Shown: positions 48,591 to 59,378, numbered from the stretch's first letter. The stretch is DNA of 64,000 bases from Aliidiomarina taiwanensis (GCF_003987015.1 NZ_PIPQ01000007.1:1-64000), one strand, 5' to 3'. The notes: generated from the letters alone by a model not told the origin. Translations and numbers: made by a program.

Positions 48591-49052
48591 ATGAAAGCTC
48601 TGGAGTTAAAGGTCCCCCCCTTGGTGCTCGTTGTACTCACGGCCGTTTTTATGTGGGCAGTTGCCAGCCCTGCGCCTACTAGCACCGCATTGCACGGAGC
48701 AGCGCTTTATTTATCTGTCGGTCTATTGTTGGCAGGGGTTATTTGCGCGGCTCTTGGTGTTATCGCATTTCGGCAAGCAGATACAACCGTCGACCCACGC
48801 GTACCAGAGCAATCAGCGCATTTGGTGACCTCTGGTATTTATCAGGTCAGCCGCAATCCAATGTACTTAGGCTTTTTGCTTATGCTCTGTGCATGGGCTG
48901 TACTTTTAAGTAGCCTTTTGTCCGCTGCTTTCCTTGTGGTTTTTGTTCTTTATATGAATCGTTTTCAAATAATTCCAGAAGAACGCTTTATGCAGAAAAA
49001 GTTTGGCGCTGTGTATGCACAATACAAAACGCAGGTGCGCCGCTGGCTTTAG
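48591..49052 (+). CDS. Isoprenylcysteine carboxyl methyltransferase-family membrane protein
   Basis: A 153 aa integral membrane protein with about four hydrophobic segments. The C-terminal half carries the ICMT/PEMT motif: TSGIYQVSRNPMYLGFLL, then EERFMQKKFGAVYAQY. Members methylate lipids or protein carboxyls using S-adenosylmethionine; in bacteria the substrate is rarely known. It converges on the gene at 49064. Confidence 0.85.
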   Translation: MKALELKVPPLVLVVLTAVFMWAVASPAPTSTALHGAALYLSVGLLLAGVICAALGVIAFRQADTTVDPRVPEQSAHLVTSGIYQVSRNPMYLGFLLMLCAWAVLLSSLLSAAFLVVFVLYMNRFQIIPEERFMQKKFGAVYAQYKTQVRRWL

Positions 49053-49063
49053 CCACAACATTG

Positions 49064-50422
49064 CTATGTGTCGCTTGGCTCCACACTAATGATACGTGAA
49101 TAGTTCATGGTCACTTTCCAGCGCTGAATGCTTTCTTTTTTCCCGCCCACCCGCTCGCAGGTTACCAGGTTGAATACATAGCGACGCTCCACGTCTTCCC
49201 GCTCTACTTGACCGTCTTGCAGCTTATACAAAGGGTAGGTGCTTTGGTTCATCAGCGGCTGCAGTAACGACATGTCAAAGGTAATGGTTTCACGCGTACC
49301 TGCATAACCGCTTAAAAAGCGCGCTGGCAACATTTTTGAATAACTGCGAAAACGAATCACCGTTTCCTCACGCTGCTGTGTGCTGCTATGTCGTGCGCTG
49401 CGAATGTGCTCGGGTAAGTCTTCAAATTTTTTATAGTCGAACCACTCCAATGCCGTGCCCACGGTTTGCTCCGAGTTCACATCAATAAACTGATAGCGCC
49501 ATTTTGGTCGCCCTTTACGCAGCCAGTTCCAAAGCTTCTTCTGCAAGTCTTCTCGGAAAAGTTCACGCACCGCATACAGCAGCGCCAGCACAAGTAAAAA
49601 GATAGCCGTAATGTCTCCTAAGGCGTCGCGGGTGCGCAGCACTAAAAACGACACACACGACATTACCACAGCCGTCACACCAGCCCGCAGAAGCTTTTGC
49701 TCTCGCTCACCCAGCTCTATGCCCACACGTCGCATCGACACAGGGTGCTCTAACAAGCGGCGCAGTAAGCGCATTTTATTCGACATCCGAATACTGTCTT
49801 GGCTCACCCGCGCCGAGTTATATTCCAAGTCGTCGCGATACTTGGACTCACGACGCGCAATACGCATAAGTAGCTCTTTCAAGTCGAGCTCGTTTTCTTG
49901 AAACTCAAGCTCGGCAGCCAGCTTTAAAAACTGCTGTTCAGTCAGCCAAGACACATAGTTATCGATATTAGTAAAGTACAGGGCCAAGGTACCATCTTCT
50001 GGCCGGTTACGGCGCAGTCGCCCAAGAATCGTGCTACTCAGCTCAATCAATTCGCCTAGTTCACCCCGAAGATCTTGCTTGTCGCCTTGTAGAATTTTAT
50101 GCACAGCCTGTTCCATGGCTGTCACATACTGGAAACCATACAAACTCATACTCAAACGATATTGCGGATCAGGACGCCCTTTTTCTCGGTTCATGCGCCG
50201 AATCAGTCGGCTACGCACCAAAGGTTCGAGGGTGGCGGTACTTTGGTAGGTTCTATGTATTTGTATGCCCTGTTGATAAAACACACGCTCTTCAAGTACT
50301 TCTGGGGTCAGGGCAAGTTCCCCAGGCACAAACAAACAAGCATCAAAGGAATGCTCAGGAAAGTCACCTAGCTCACGCGTAATACGTAAGTGAAAGCTAT
50401 CTTTCAGGTCAACATGCAGCAA
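49064..50422 (-). CDS. Conserved protein of unknown function, two membrane segments
   Basis: A 452 aa protein I do not recognise. The N-terminal half is soluble, charged and helical, rich in Arg, Glu and Leu. Two adjacent hydrophobic segments (about residues 248-290) make a hairpin, and a soluble beta-rich C-terminal part follows with WRYQFIDVNSEQTVG and several Arg-rich stretches. The start is TTG at 50422 with AGGAG six bases upstream. It follows a VC0807-like membrane protein after 27 bases on the same strand, so the two are probably cotranscribed. Confidence 0.8.
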   Translation of the reverse strand: MLHVDLKDSFHLRITRELGDFPEHSFDACLFVPGELALTPEVLEERVFYQQGIQIHRTYQSTATLEPLVRSRLIRRMNREKGRPDPQYRLSMSLYGFQYVTAMEQAVHKILQGDKQDLRGELGELIELSSTILGRLRRNRPEDGTLALYFTNIDNYVSWLTEQQFLKLAAELEFQENELDLKELLMRIARRESKYRDDLEYNSARVSQDSIRMSNKMRLLRRLLEHPVSMRRVGIELGEREQKLLRAGVTAVVMSCVSFLVLRTRDALGDITAIFLLVLALLYAVRELFREDLQKKLWNWLRKGRPKWRYQFIDVNSEQTVGTALEWFDYKKFEDLPEHIRSARHSSTQQREETVIRFRSYSKMLPARFLSGYAGTRETITFDMSLLQPLMNQSTYPLYKLQDGQVEREDVERRYVFNLVTCERVGGKKESIQRWKVTMNYSRIISVEPSDT

Positions 50423-50449
50423 CGACGGCTCCTAGCAAATTACATAGTG

Positions 50450-51148
50450 TTATTCTTTATCGCGAATAAAAGATTCGATCGACTCGCCGGTTAAACGTTT
50501 AATTTTCCAAAACAAATAAAAAATAGACCCTAGCAGTATAATCATGGTTGGCAACACAATGACAGGAAAACTTAACGCTGTCATACGCCCTATTTCTTGG
50601 TTAAAGGCTTCCGTACCGGCTGGGCTGACTACAATCATACGTGCTAACACATAGTTAAGTGTAGCCGAGAGAAAGAAAGAGCCGGTAACACCTATACCTG
50701 CACGGTGCAGCGTGTGTTTAAAAGCGTCCGTCTGCTGGTGCTGTGCAAGATGTTGTTCCAGCTTCTCTGTGTCCATCACCTTTGGGTTTAACAGCAGGGT
50801 ACGCACCAAGGGGAAGCGGGTGTATTGGCTGGCCCACACCACCGCACCAATAATAGCCGGTATGGCTGCTTCTTTAATGGCAATATATTTGGGGTCTAAT
50901 TCTAATAAACCAATTCCGCCAGTCAGCAAAACACTCACTAACCCCAACACGGAAAACAGGTTCAGTTTGCGCCTTACTACCGAGTCCCATAAGCCGTAAC
51001 ACAAAGGAAACAGCAAGGCGATAATCAGGCCATATACAGGACCTAAGACGCCTTCCCCGCTAAATTTCATAAGAATAAGCGAAGGGATAACAATGTTAAA
51101 TACTAACTCAACCAAAAAACTTGGTTGCTTTTGCTGAGGCTGACCCAT
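50450..51148 (-). CDS. VC0807-family integral membrane protein
   Basis: A 232 aa membrane protein with five to six hydrophobic segments, resembling the VC0807/intracellular-septation-like group (NIVIPSLILMKFSG; YGLWDSVVRRKLNLFS; GLLELDPKYIAIKEAAIPA). Function unknown. The ATG at 51148 is chosen; a TTG three codons upstream is also possible and neither has a strong ribosome site. It leads a two-gene unit with the 452 aa unknown protein. Confidence 0.78.
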   Translation of the reverse strand: MGQPQQKQPSFLVELVFNIVIPSLILMKFSGEGVLGPVYGLIIALLFPLCYGLWDSVVRRKLNLFSVLGLVSVLLTGGIGLLELDPKYIAIKEAAIPAIIGAVVWASQYTRFPLVRTLLLNPKVMDTEKLEQHLAQHQQTDAFKHTLHRAGIGVTGSFFLSATLNYVLARMIVVSPAGTEAFNQEIGRMTALSFPVIVLPTMIILLGSIFYLFWKIKRLTGESIESFIRDKE

Positions 51149-51230
51149 CTTTTTCAATTACTCCGACTACTTATCATCACTATTCAAACAAGGTATTATG
51201 CCATTTTTGTATTCTTAAAAGAGACTTTTC

Positions 51231-52253
51231 ATGGCTTGGTTACGTCGTTATTTCGCATATTGGTTTACTTTGGTCGTTTTGCTGGTGCTTGTGGCTTGGC
51301 CTGGGCGCATTATGTACTACAAGCACCTAACGGAAAAAGAGGCGGAGCGTATTGCCGCCATCACACCGAGCCACGTTGCCGAGCACGCCCCACAACGCTT
51401 AAGCAAAGAGCAGCTTATGGCAGATGTGCGCTGGCTAGCCGCTCCTGAACGCCAAGGCCGACTGGCCGGCAGCCCTGAAGGCGACGCCACACGACAATAC
51501 ATTGTACAGCGTTTTCAAGAGCTTGGGTTAGAGCCCGGCGGTACAGAAGGTTATTTACACCCTTTTAGCACAGAGCGTTCTGGTACCACGGCCAATGTCA
51601 TTGGTATTATTCCTGGCAATGAGCACAAAAAAGGCAAGCCTTTACGCACTATTGTGGTGACCGCCCATTATGACCACTTAGGAGTGCGTGACGGCAAGGT
51701 ATACCACGGTGCCGACGACAATGCCTCGGGCACTGCCGCCTTACTCGAGTTTGCCCGTTTTCTGATGCAATACCCGAACCGTCACCCTATTGCGTTGATG
51801 GCCCTAGACCATGAAGAAAATGGCCTGAAAGGCGCTCGCGCGCTTTTCTCCACGCAGCTTTTAAACCCGAAAGAGGTCGCCTTCAACATTAACATGGACA
51901 TGATAAGCCGTGACACACAGCAGTCACTGTTTGCGGTGGGTTCCTACCATAACCCATGGCTGGTCCCATTGCTGCAACGCGTACAGCAAGAAAGTGCGGT
52001 GAAACTGATTCTCGCCCACGACAGACCTGCGCGTAAAGCTGGCTATACCCCAGACTGGACCTTCTCTTCAGATCACGGGCCCTTCCATGCTCAGGGTATA
52101 CCGTTTCTTTACTTTGGCGTAGCGGACCATGCGGACTATCATCAACCGACCGACACAGCAGACCGTGTAGACGAAGACTTCTTTCATGCGGCGGCCGAAG
52201 CCAGCTTAAGCAGCCTGCTTCTTATTGACCGTGTGCTCGCTGAAAAATTATGA
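51231..52253 (+). CDS. M28-family zinc peptidase
   Basis: A 340 aa metallopeptidase of the M28 (aminopeptidase Y/S) family with an N-terminal membrane anchor or signal (about residues 10-27). Zinc ligand motifs are all present: AHYDHLG, GADDNASGTAALLE, DHEENGLKG, NMDMISR and SSDHGPFHAQGIPF. It probably acts in the periplasm on peptides. Its stop overlaps the start of the next gene (ATGA), so the peptidase and the following serine hydrolase are coupled. Confidence 0.92.
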   Translation: MAWLRRYFAYWFTLVVLLVLVAWPGRIMYYKHLTEKEAERIAAITPSHVAEHAPQRLSKEQLMADVRWLAAPERQGRLAGSPEGDATRQYIVQRFQELGLEPGGTEGYLHPFSTERSGTTANVIGIIPGNEHKKGKPLRTIVVTAHYDHLGVRDGKVYHGADDNASGTAALLEFARFLMQYPNRHPIALMALDHEENGLKGARALFSTQLLNPKEVAFNINMDMISRDTQQSLFAVGSYHNPWLVPLLQRVQQESAVKLILAHDRPARKAGYTPDWTFSSDHGPFHAQGIPFLYFGVADHADYHQPTDTADRVDEDFFHAAAEASLSSLLLIDRVLAEKL

Positions 52254-53530
52254 GTTGGTTCGCTAAGACAGCTTTCGGCATTAGCACTTTGTTCAGTGCC
52301 TCTGTGGTGGCTGACATTCACCCTCACGACAGCCCTGTGCCTTTGTACCCGGAATTTACCGAGCTGTTTGAGCGCCGCTTAGCAGAAGAAAAGGTGCCGG
52401 GGGCTGTTTTTGCTGTGGTGCGGGGCAACCAAATTCAGCATATCCATAGCTATGGCGTGCGTGCTCAGTCTTCAACAGAGCCTGTCACCGCCGACACGGT
52501 TTTTCGCATCGCTTCAGTTTCAAAAACCTTTGCCGCAGGCTTAGCCGCGAGGCTACAACACGACGGGATGTTTAACTGGAGCGACCCGCTAACCCAATAC
52601 GTCCCTGAGTTTGCCTTTGCCAACCCCGACATGAGCGCTCAAGTGGAAGTGCAGCACCTGCTGGCCCACTCCGTAGGCATTGTGCCAAACGCTTACGACA
52701 ACTTAATTGAAGCCAATTACAGCTCAGAACAAATTATTCCGTACTTCCAACGGCTCAACCCCTTGTGCGAGCCAGGGCAGTGCTACGGATACCAAAATGT
52801 ACTGTTTAATTTAATCGAAAACGTACTAAGCAGCGCAACAGGCCGCAGCTACCAACAGTTGCTGCAGGACTATATTTTCCAGCCTTTGAATATGCAGCAT
52901 TCGTCCGTAGGCATCGACGGCTATTTAGCCAGTGAAAACCGTGCGGCCCCCCATGTGAAGGGCCGCAATCGCTGGTACGAGCGCCAGGTAACAGAGCATT
53001 ACTATCATTTCCCGGCGGCGGCAGGAGTTAACACTACGGCCCGCGACTTAAGCCAGTGGGTGATAGCACAGCTAGGCCATAGGCCCGATGTCATGCCCGA
53101 ACCCGTATTAAACGACGTCAGACAGCCGCGCATTCGCACTACTCGCGACTTACGCAGAAGGAATTGGCGACACTTGCTCACCAATGCCCATTATGGTTTA
53201 GGTTGGCGTTTGTACGACCTTGGTCAACACTCCATTGTTTACCACGGCGGTTGGGTGAAAGGTTTTCGAGCTGAAATAGCCTACTCTCCAGAACAAGACA
53301 TAGGCTTGCTGATATTAATGAACGCGGAAAGCAATGTTATCAGCGAGCTCAGCACGGCTTTTTGGGCCGACATATTGCCCCGCTTACAGCGCGAGCAGTG
53401 GATACCTTACTACCACGGCATTCGCTCGCGCAGCAAAACACCCAAGGCTCAACAGGAAGAGTCTAGCCTACTGCCGCTTTATCGAGGCAATGGGAGTTTT
53501 GAAATAGGCGAAGGCTTACTGAAAAGGTAA
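52250..53530 (+). CDS. Beta-lactamase-family serine hydrolase
   Basis: A 426 aa class C beta-lactamase-like serine hydrolase with a signal-like N-terminus. The SxxK motif SVSK (ASVSKTFAA), the YxN-type motif YQN (YGYQNVLFN) and HGG near the C-terminus (YHGGWVKGFR) are present. Members include esterases, D-aminopeptidases and peptidoglycan-acting enzymes; the coupling to an M28 peptidase favours a peptide substrate. The last 52 bases overlap the 3' end of the opposing EAL-domain gene. Confidence 0.88.
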   Translation: MSWFAKTAFGISTLFSASVVADIHPHDSPVPLYPEFTELFERRLAEEKVPGAVFAVVRGNQIQHIHSYGVRAQSSTEPVTADTVFRIASVSKTFAAGLAARLQHDGMFNWSDPLTQYVPEFAFANPDMSAQVEVQHLLAHSVGIVPNAYDNLIEANYSSEQIIPYFQRLNPLCEPGQCYGYQNVLFNLIENVLSSATGRSYQQLLQDYIFQPLNMQHSSVGIDGYLASENRAAPHVKGRNRWYERQVTEHYYHFPAAAGVNTTARDLSQWVIAQLGHRPDVMPEPVLNDVRQPRIRTTRDLRRRNWRHLLTNAHYGLGWRLYDLGQHSIVYHGGWVKGFRAEIAYSPEQDIGLLILMNAESNVISELSTAFWADILPRLQREQWIPYYHGIRSRSKTPKAQQEESSLLPLYRGNGSFEIGEGLLKR

Positions 53531-55983
53531 CCTTGGTAACGGGTGCAACCACTTGCCAGCAGGCGCTCTTGCTGAGCGGTGGTTTCTACGCCTTCCGCAA
53601 TGACGTCCATGTGAAGCTTTTTGGTAATGCCAATAATAGCCTCCACAATAGACCAGTCTTTTACATGCTCAGGCGAAGCCGCCCGACGAATAAAGGCTTG
53701 GTCAATTTTCACCTCGTCAAATGGCAAGGTCGACAGGTAAGAAAGTGACGAGTACCCCGTACCGAAGTCGTCCATACTAAAGCGAATTCCATGCTTTTTC
53801 AGCGCATACATTTGCTCAACCACAAGCTCCATGTCTTCAAGCACTAGGCTTTCCGTTAGCTCAAGCATCAACATTTTCGGGTTAATGCCCGCCTGCTCCA
53901 CTTCTGCTAATACCAAATCAACAAAGTTGTCCTGATAGAACTGGCGCGCACTCACATTGACTGAAATGCTAATGTGCTTCGTTTCTTCGTGCTTCTCCCA
54001 TGCAGCCAGCTGCAGGCATGCCGTACGTATTACCCACTCGCCAATAGGAATGATCAAGCCGCTTTCTTCCGCAATGGGAATAAACACACCAGGCGAAACC
54101 AGCCCCCGCTCTGGATGAATCCAGCGCGTTAGCGCTTCAGCGCCTATGTATTCATGCTTATCATTCACCTGCAACTGGTAGTATAGTTGCAACTCTTCCG
54201 TTCCTATCGCTTCGCGCAAGTCACTTTCTAAAGCGAACAGTTCACTTACTTCTTGTTCAATTCCTTCATGATACTTCAGCCACTTATTCCCGCCCTGGCG
54301 CTTGGCTTGATGCACAGCCAAGTCAGAACGACGTAGCAATTCTTCTGCAGACACTTCATTGTCATAACTTGAAACAAAGCCAATACTGGCCGTCCCTTGC
54401 TGGCGTAATTTTGGCAGCTTGTATGGTGCCGACAAGGCCCCTAATATGCATTGGGTTAAAGACTCTGCAACTTCATCTTCCTGTTGGTTGCTCGGTATGC
54501 TGGTCACAATAATAAACTCGTCTGCAGTCAGGCGCCCTAACAGCATGTCGTTCATCAGACAGCCTTGAATTCGCTTTGCCGCTGCTTTTAACAGTTCATC
54601 TCCTTGCTCTTGCCCGTGCACATCGTTAATGCGCTTAAAGTTGTCAAGGTTAATATTCCAAAGCAGCACCCCTTGTGCACTCACCAAAGTACCTGCAATG
54701 CGCTCATTCAGCTCACGAACGATCATACGTCGGTTTGGCAGGTGGGTTAAGCTATCGTAAAAAGCTAGCCGCTGAATAGTCTCTTCATTAGTCTTCTTAT
54801 CTGTTACATCACTAATAAAACCACTCCAGCTGACAACACCATCTTGCTCTCGCTGAACTTGAGCAGTGGCAGCAAGCCACTTCCTAGAGCCAGGTTCTAA
54901 TTCCACGGGGAATTCATACTTCCATGGAGTTAAGTTAAAAGCGCTTTTATTCAAGCTTTCAAAAATAGCTAGCCGCTGCTGCGCTGGTACCAACTGCAGG
55001 ATGACACTCGGGTTTTCAAGGGCGTCTTCTGGCGCAACCCCAAACAGCTGCTTAGACGCACTACTTATATAATTGAACGACAACACCCCGTGCTCATCCC
55101 GCGATAACTGGTACACCATACCAGGAACTCGGTCGGCAATGCGGTGCAGCCTATCGGTCAGCTCTTGTACCTTCTGCCCGCGTTGCTCCGCTGTCTGCTC
55201 AAGGGATTTTTGTTTGTTTATCAGAACCACCACTACGGTGCTTATTACCACAATAAACATGGCAACAATTAAGGTGCTCATCACCAAGTCACTGGAACTT
55301 GCCCCACTGACCGCTATAGAGGATGCATTGGTATTTGGGAAGAACACAGTGGCGTGCATTGCTGTGTAATGCATACTGGCAACGGCTAAGCCCATGACCA
55401 CAGCACTTAAGCTAATACGTAAGCGACGGTGCTGAATATAGGGCTTCAGGACAGAACGAATAGCAAGGGCCAGTACTGCCATAACAATAGCCACAACAAT
55501 GGAAGCAAAAAACCAGTTTGGTACGTAGCGCATTTCAGCGACGGTTTCCATGGCCGCCATGCCTGTGTAGTGCATGGTCCCAATACCAGCTCCCATCAAC
55601 ACGCCACCGCCAATGGTGGACCACCAAGAGTTTATTCGACGGTATAGAATAGCTAAGGTTACCCACGCGGCAAGCACTGCCGGAATAACAGAAATCGCAG
55701 TTAATGTGGGCGTGTAAAAAATAGGAACGTCAATACGATAACTGACCATGCCAATAAAGTGCATAGCCCAAATGCCAAGCCCCATCGCGACTGAACCACT
55801 TAAATGCCAAAAATTACGCTGCGCAGTCGACTTTGCTGCGCGCATAATATCCGTATGAAACATACTAGCGAAGGCGGCCAAAATGGCCATAAACAGAGAC
55901 AAGGCCACCAGCCAAGGTTTATGGTGGCCTTGGTAGGCTAAACTCAAGTCGTGAAATTCAGTTACGAAGGGCAATACACTCAT
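53479..55983 (-). CDS. MHYT-PAS-GGDEF-EAL cyclic di-GMP signalling protein
   Basis: An 834 aa membrane protein. The N-terminal MHYT sensor (about 1-240) has seven hydrophobic segments with MHFIGM, MHYTGM and MHYTAM. A PAS domain (about 285-400), a GGDEF domain (about 410-540) and an EAL domain (about 575-825) follow. The GGDEF site is degenerate (LTADEF), whereas the EAL site has EALTRW, LELTES, DDFGTGYSSL and KIDQAFIR. It is therefore probably a phosphodiesterase. MHYT domains are proposed to bind copper and sense diatomic gases. The ATG at 55983 is preferred over one seven codons upstream. Confidence 0.92.
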   Translation of the reverse strand: MSVLPFVTEFHDLSLAYQGHHKPWLVALSLFMAILAAFASMFHTDIMRAAKSTAQRNFWHLSGSVAMGLGIWAMHFIGMVSYRIDVPIFYTPTLTAISVIPAVLAAWVTLAILYRRINSWWSTIGGGVLMGAGIGTMHYTGMAAMETVAEMRYVPNWFFASIVVAIVMAVLALAIRSVLKPYIQHRRLRISLSAVVMGLAVASMHYTAMHATVFFPNTNASSIAVSGASSSDLVMSTLIVAMFIVVISTVVVVLINKQKSLEQTAEQRGQKVQELTDRLHRIADRVPGMVYQLSRDEHGVLSFNYISSASKQLFGVAPEDALENPSVILQLVPAQQRLAIFESLNKSAFNLTPWKYEFPVELEPGSRKWLAATAQVQREQDGVVSWSGFISDVTDKKTNEETIQRLAFYDSLTHLPNRRMIVRELNERIAGTLVSAQGVLLWNINLDNFKRINDVHGQEQGDELLKAAAKRIQGCLMNDMLLGRLTADEFIIVTSIPSNQQEDEVAESLTQCILGALSAPYKLPKLRQQGTASIGFVSSYDNEVSAEELLRRSDLAVHQAKRQGGNKWLKYHEGIEQEVSELFALESDLREAIGTEELQLYYQLQVNDKHEYIGAEALTRWIHPERGLVSPGVFIPIAEESGLIIPIGEWVIRTACLQLAAWEKHEETKHISISVNVSARQFYQDNFVDLVLAEVEQAGINPKMLMLELTESLVLEDMELVVEQMYALKKHGIRFSMDDFGTGYSSLSYLSTLPFDEVKIDQAFIRRAASPEHVKDWSIVEAIIGITKKLHMDVIAEGVETTAQQERLLASGCTRYQGYLFSKPSPISKLPLPR

Positions 55984-56091
55984 AGAGTTCCTTGGCTGCA
56001 ACACAAGCTAAGTAGTGTTATTAAAATACATGACTTTGTAGCTCACTGCGAGCTTTTAACTTCTTATTGTAATCAAGCGGTTACAAACACT

Positions 56092-56958
56092 TCACTTTAA
56101 GGCACTTAAGAAAAAATCCACTAACATTCGTATTTTCGGCGACAGATGCCGATTATGGGGATAAACCACCCAAATGTGCTCATCTTCTGCCCGCTTATGG
56201 TCCAGTATACTAACAAGCGCCCCTGTTTCTATATGATGCTCGACATAATAGTCAGGCAGCTGCGCAATCCCTAACCCTTTTAAAGCTGCGTCGGTTAAAC
56301 TGTAACCATTGTTGTAACGCAGTCTTCCTGTCATACGCACACGCCGCTCACGCCCCCCTTCACTAAACTGCCAATGGTCTGGCGTTCCAAGTAGGCATTT
56401 GTGCTGCGCCAACTCGGCTATAGAGTGGGGCGTACCAAAAGTATTTAAATACTCCGGCGCGGCACATACATAATTGGTTCGTTTGCTCAGTTTGCGGGCC
56501 ATCATAGTAGAGTCGTCAAGCCGGCCTATGCGAACGGCAAGATCATAGCCCTCGTCCACTAAGTCTATCTGGCGGTTACTCAAGTAAGCTTCTACTTCTA
56601 CGTCGCTGTACTTTTGAACAAAGTCGTTCACCAAAGGCAGTATGTGTTTTTCTCCGTAAGCAACGGGGGCAGTGAGTTTTACTTTCCCTTGAGGCCTAGA
56701 CTGCAAACGGGTAATCGCTCGTTCCGCTGCATCAAGCCCATCGAGCACGCTACGGCAGTGCTGATAGAACAAGCGCCCTTCTTCCGTTAAAGTCACTTTA
56801 CGGGTTGTCCGGTAAAACAGCTTGGTACGCAAGCGCTTTTCAAGCGCGCTCACTTGCCGGCTCACCTGAGCCGTCGAAATAGCAAGCTGTCGGCCTGATT
56901 GGGTAAAGCTTTCGGTTTCAGCAACCGCCACAAATTCAGAAATACCTTCCCATTGCAC
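56092..56958 (-). CDS. LysR-family transcriptional regulator (formaldehyde cluster)
   Basis: A 288 aa regulator with an N-terminal helix-turn-helix (about 1-60; TQSGRQLAISTAQVSRQVSALE) and a C-terminal effector domain. It is of the DsdC/CrgA-like group. It diverges from frmA across 121 bases, the usual arrangement for a LysR regulator and its target, so it probably controls frmA-fghA. Confidence 0.9.
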   Translation of the reverse strand: MQWEGISEFVAVAETESFTQSGRQLAISTAQVSRQVSALEKRLRTKLFYRTTRKVTLTEEGRLFYQHCRSVLDGLDAAERAITRLQSRPQGKVKLTAPVAYGEKHILPLVNDFVQKYSDVEVEAYLSNRQIDLVDEGYDLAVRIGRLDDSTMMARKLSKRTNYVCAAPEYLNTFGTPHSIAELAQHKCLLGTPDHWQFSEGGRERRVRMTGRLRYNNGYSLTDAALKGLGIAQLPDYYVEHHIETGALVSILDHKRAEDEHIWVVYPHNRHLSPKIRMLVDFFLSALK

Positions 56959-58210
<1,252 letters not shown>

Positions 58211-58226
58211 CCACTCCTGATTCACT

Positions 58227-58247
58227 CCCCGCAGCATGCCTGCGGGG
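58227..58247 (+). terminator. Stem-loop between frmA and fghA
   Basis: Perfect arms CCCCGCAG and CTGCGGGG with a 5-base loop, followed by TTTCC. The T tract is weak, so partial termination or mRNA stabilisation within the operon is likely, rather than a full stop. Confidence 0.55.
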
Positions 58248-58267
58248 TTTCCTATTGAGGTAAAACC

Positions 58268-59107
58268 ATGTCGATTAAAAATGTAAGTGGTAATAAAGTA
58301 TTTGGTGGCTGGCATAAGCAATACAGCCATGACTCAAGCACGTTAAACTGCGCTATGCAGTTCGCAATTTACTTGCCACCACAGGTAGCAAGTGGCGCCA
58401 AAGTACCCGTGTTGTACTGGCTTTCAGGGCTTACCTGCACCGACGAAAACTTCATGCAAAAAGCAGGCGCTATGCGCATGGCGGCTGAACTCGGCATAGC
58501 CATCGTGGCCCCCGACACCAGCCCCCGTGGTGACGACGTAGCCAACGACGACGGCTACGATCTAGGGCAAGGCGCAGGCTTCTATGTGAACGCCACAGAA
58601 GCTCCGTGGAACAAGCACTACCACATGTACGACTACATTGTGAACGAACTACCAGAGCTGATTGAAGCCAACTTCCCAGTGACGGACAAGCGCGCAATTA
58701 GCGGCCACTCCATGGGCGGGCACGGTGCCCTTGTTATTGGTATGCACAACCCTGAGCGTTACACGTCTATGTCGGCGTTTAGCCCCATTTGTAACCCCAT
58801 CAATGTTCCTTGGGGTCAAAAGGCGCTGACTGCCTACTTAGGCACCAACAAGGAAACATGGGAAGCATACGACGCAAGCGAGTTAATGCGTAAAGCAACC
58901 AACTTCTTGCCGGTAAAAGTTGACCAAGGCGGTGCTGACAACTTCTTAGAAGAGCAGCTCACCCCAGAAGCACTGAAGCAAGCAGCCGAAGCAAGCGGTT
59001 ACCCACTTGAGCTAAACATTCATGAAGGGTACGACCACAGCTACTACTTCATCTCAAGCTTCATCGACGAACACCTGCGCTTCCACGCAGAGCATTTAGC
59101 TAAGTAA
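58268..59107 (+). CDS. fghA: S-formylglutathione hydrolase
   Basis: Hydrolyses S-formylglutathione to formate and glutathione. It is 279 aa with an alpha/beta-hydrolase fold of the esterase D family. The nucleophile elbow is SGHSMGGHGA, and the catalytic His lies in GYDHSYYFI. GAGG precedes the ATG. It follows frmA by 57 bases. Confidence 0.95.
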   Translation: MSIKNVSGNKVFGGWHKQYSHDSSTLNCAMQFAIYLPPQVASGAKVPVLYWLSGLTCTDENFMQKAGAMRMAAELGIAIVAPDTSPRGDDVANDDGYDLGQGAGFYVNATEAPWNKHYHMYDYIVNELPELIEANFPVTDKRAISGHSMGGHGALVIGMHNPERYTSMSAFSPICNPINVPWGQKALTAYLGTNKETWEAYDASELMRKATNFLPVKVDQGGADNFLEEQLTPEALKQAAEASGYPLELNIHEGYDHSYYFISSFIDEHLRFHAEHLAK

Positions 59108-59148
59108 TCTAGGTAAGTAAGAGAAGCTAACTCGAGTGTCACAAAGCC

Positions 59149-59182
59149 AAAAGCCCCACGTGTCAATGCGCGGGGCTTTTTT
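59149..59182. terminator. Terminator after fghA
   Basis: The arms AAAAGCCCC (59149-59157) and GGGGCTTTT (59172-59180), extended by a short inner CG pair, enclose a loop. T tracts on both strands make it bidirectional. It serves fghA and the opposing small gene whose stop lies at 59184. Confidence 0.85.
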
Positions 59183-59183
59183 C

Positions 59184-59378
59184 TTAGTGTTTGCTTGCGC
59201 TTTCAAGTGCGCTCACGCGCTTTTCCAATTCATCAACTTTTGCTAATAAGTCTTTTTTGGTTGGCGAGCCACTTGCAAATTTAGAGATAACGTCGTCAAA
59301 TCCTGTAATAACAGAGAAGACTAAAAGTGCGATCCCAATATATACAGCCCATTCCACCATATTTGATGGCTCCATCAT
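59184..59378 (-). CDS. Small membrane protein with coiled-coil tail
   Basis: A 64 aa protein: a short N-terminus, one membrane segment (about 9-25; WAVYIGIALLVFSV), then a basic linker and a heptad-rich C-terminal helix (LLAKVDELEKRVSALES). GAGGGG lies just before the start; the two adjacent ATGs (59378, 59375) are both possible. It lies 56 bases downstream of the heme-protein gene on the same strand and shares a terminator with fghA. Function unknown. Confidence 0.7.
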   Translation of the reverse strand: MMEPSNMVEWAVYIGIALLVFSVITGFDDVISKFASGSPTKKDLLAKVDELEKRVSALESASKH

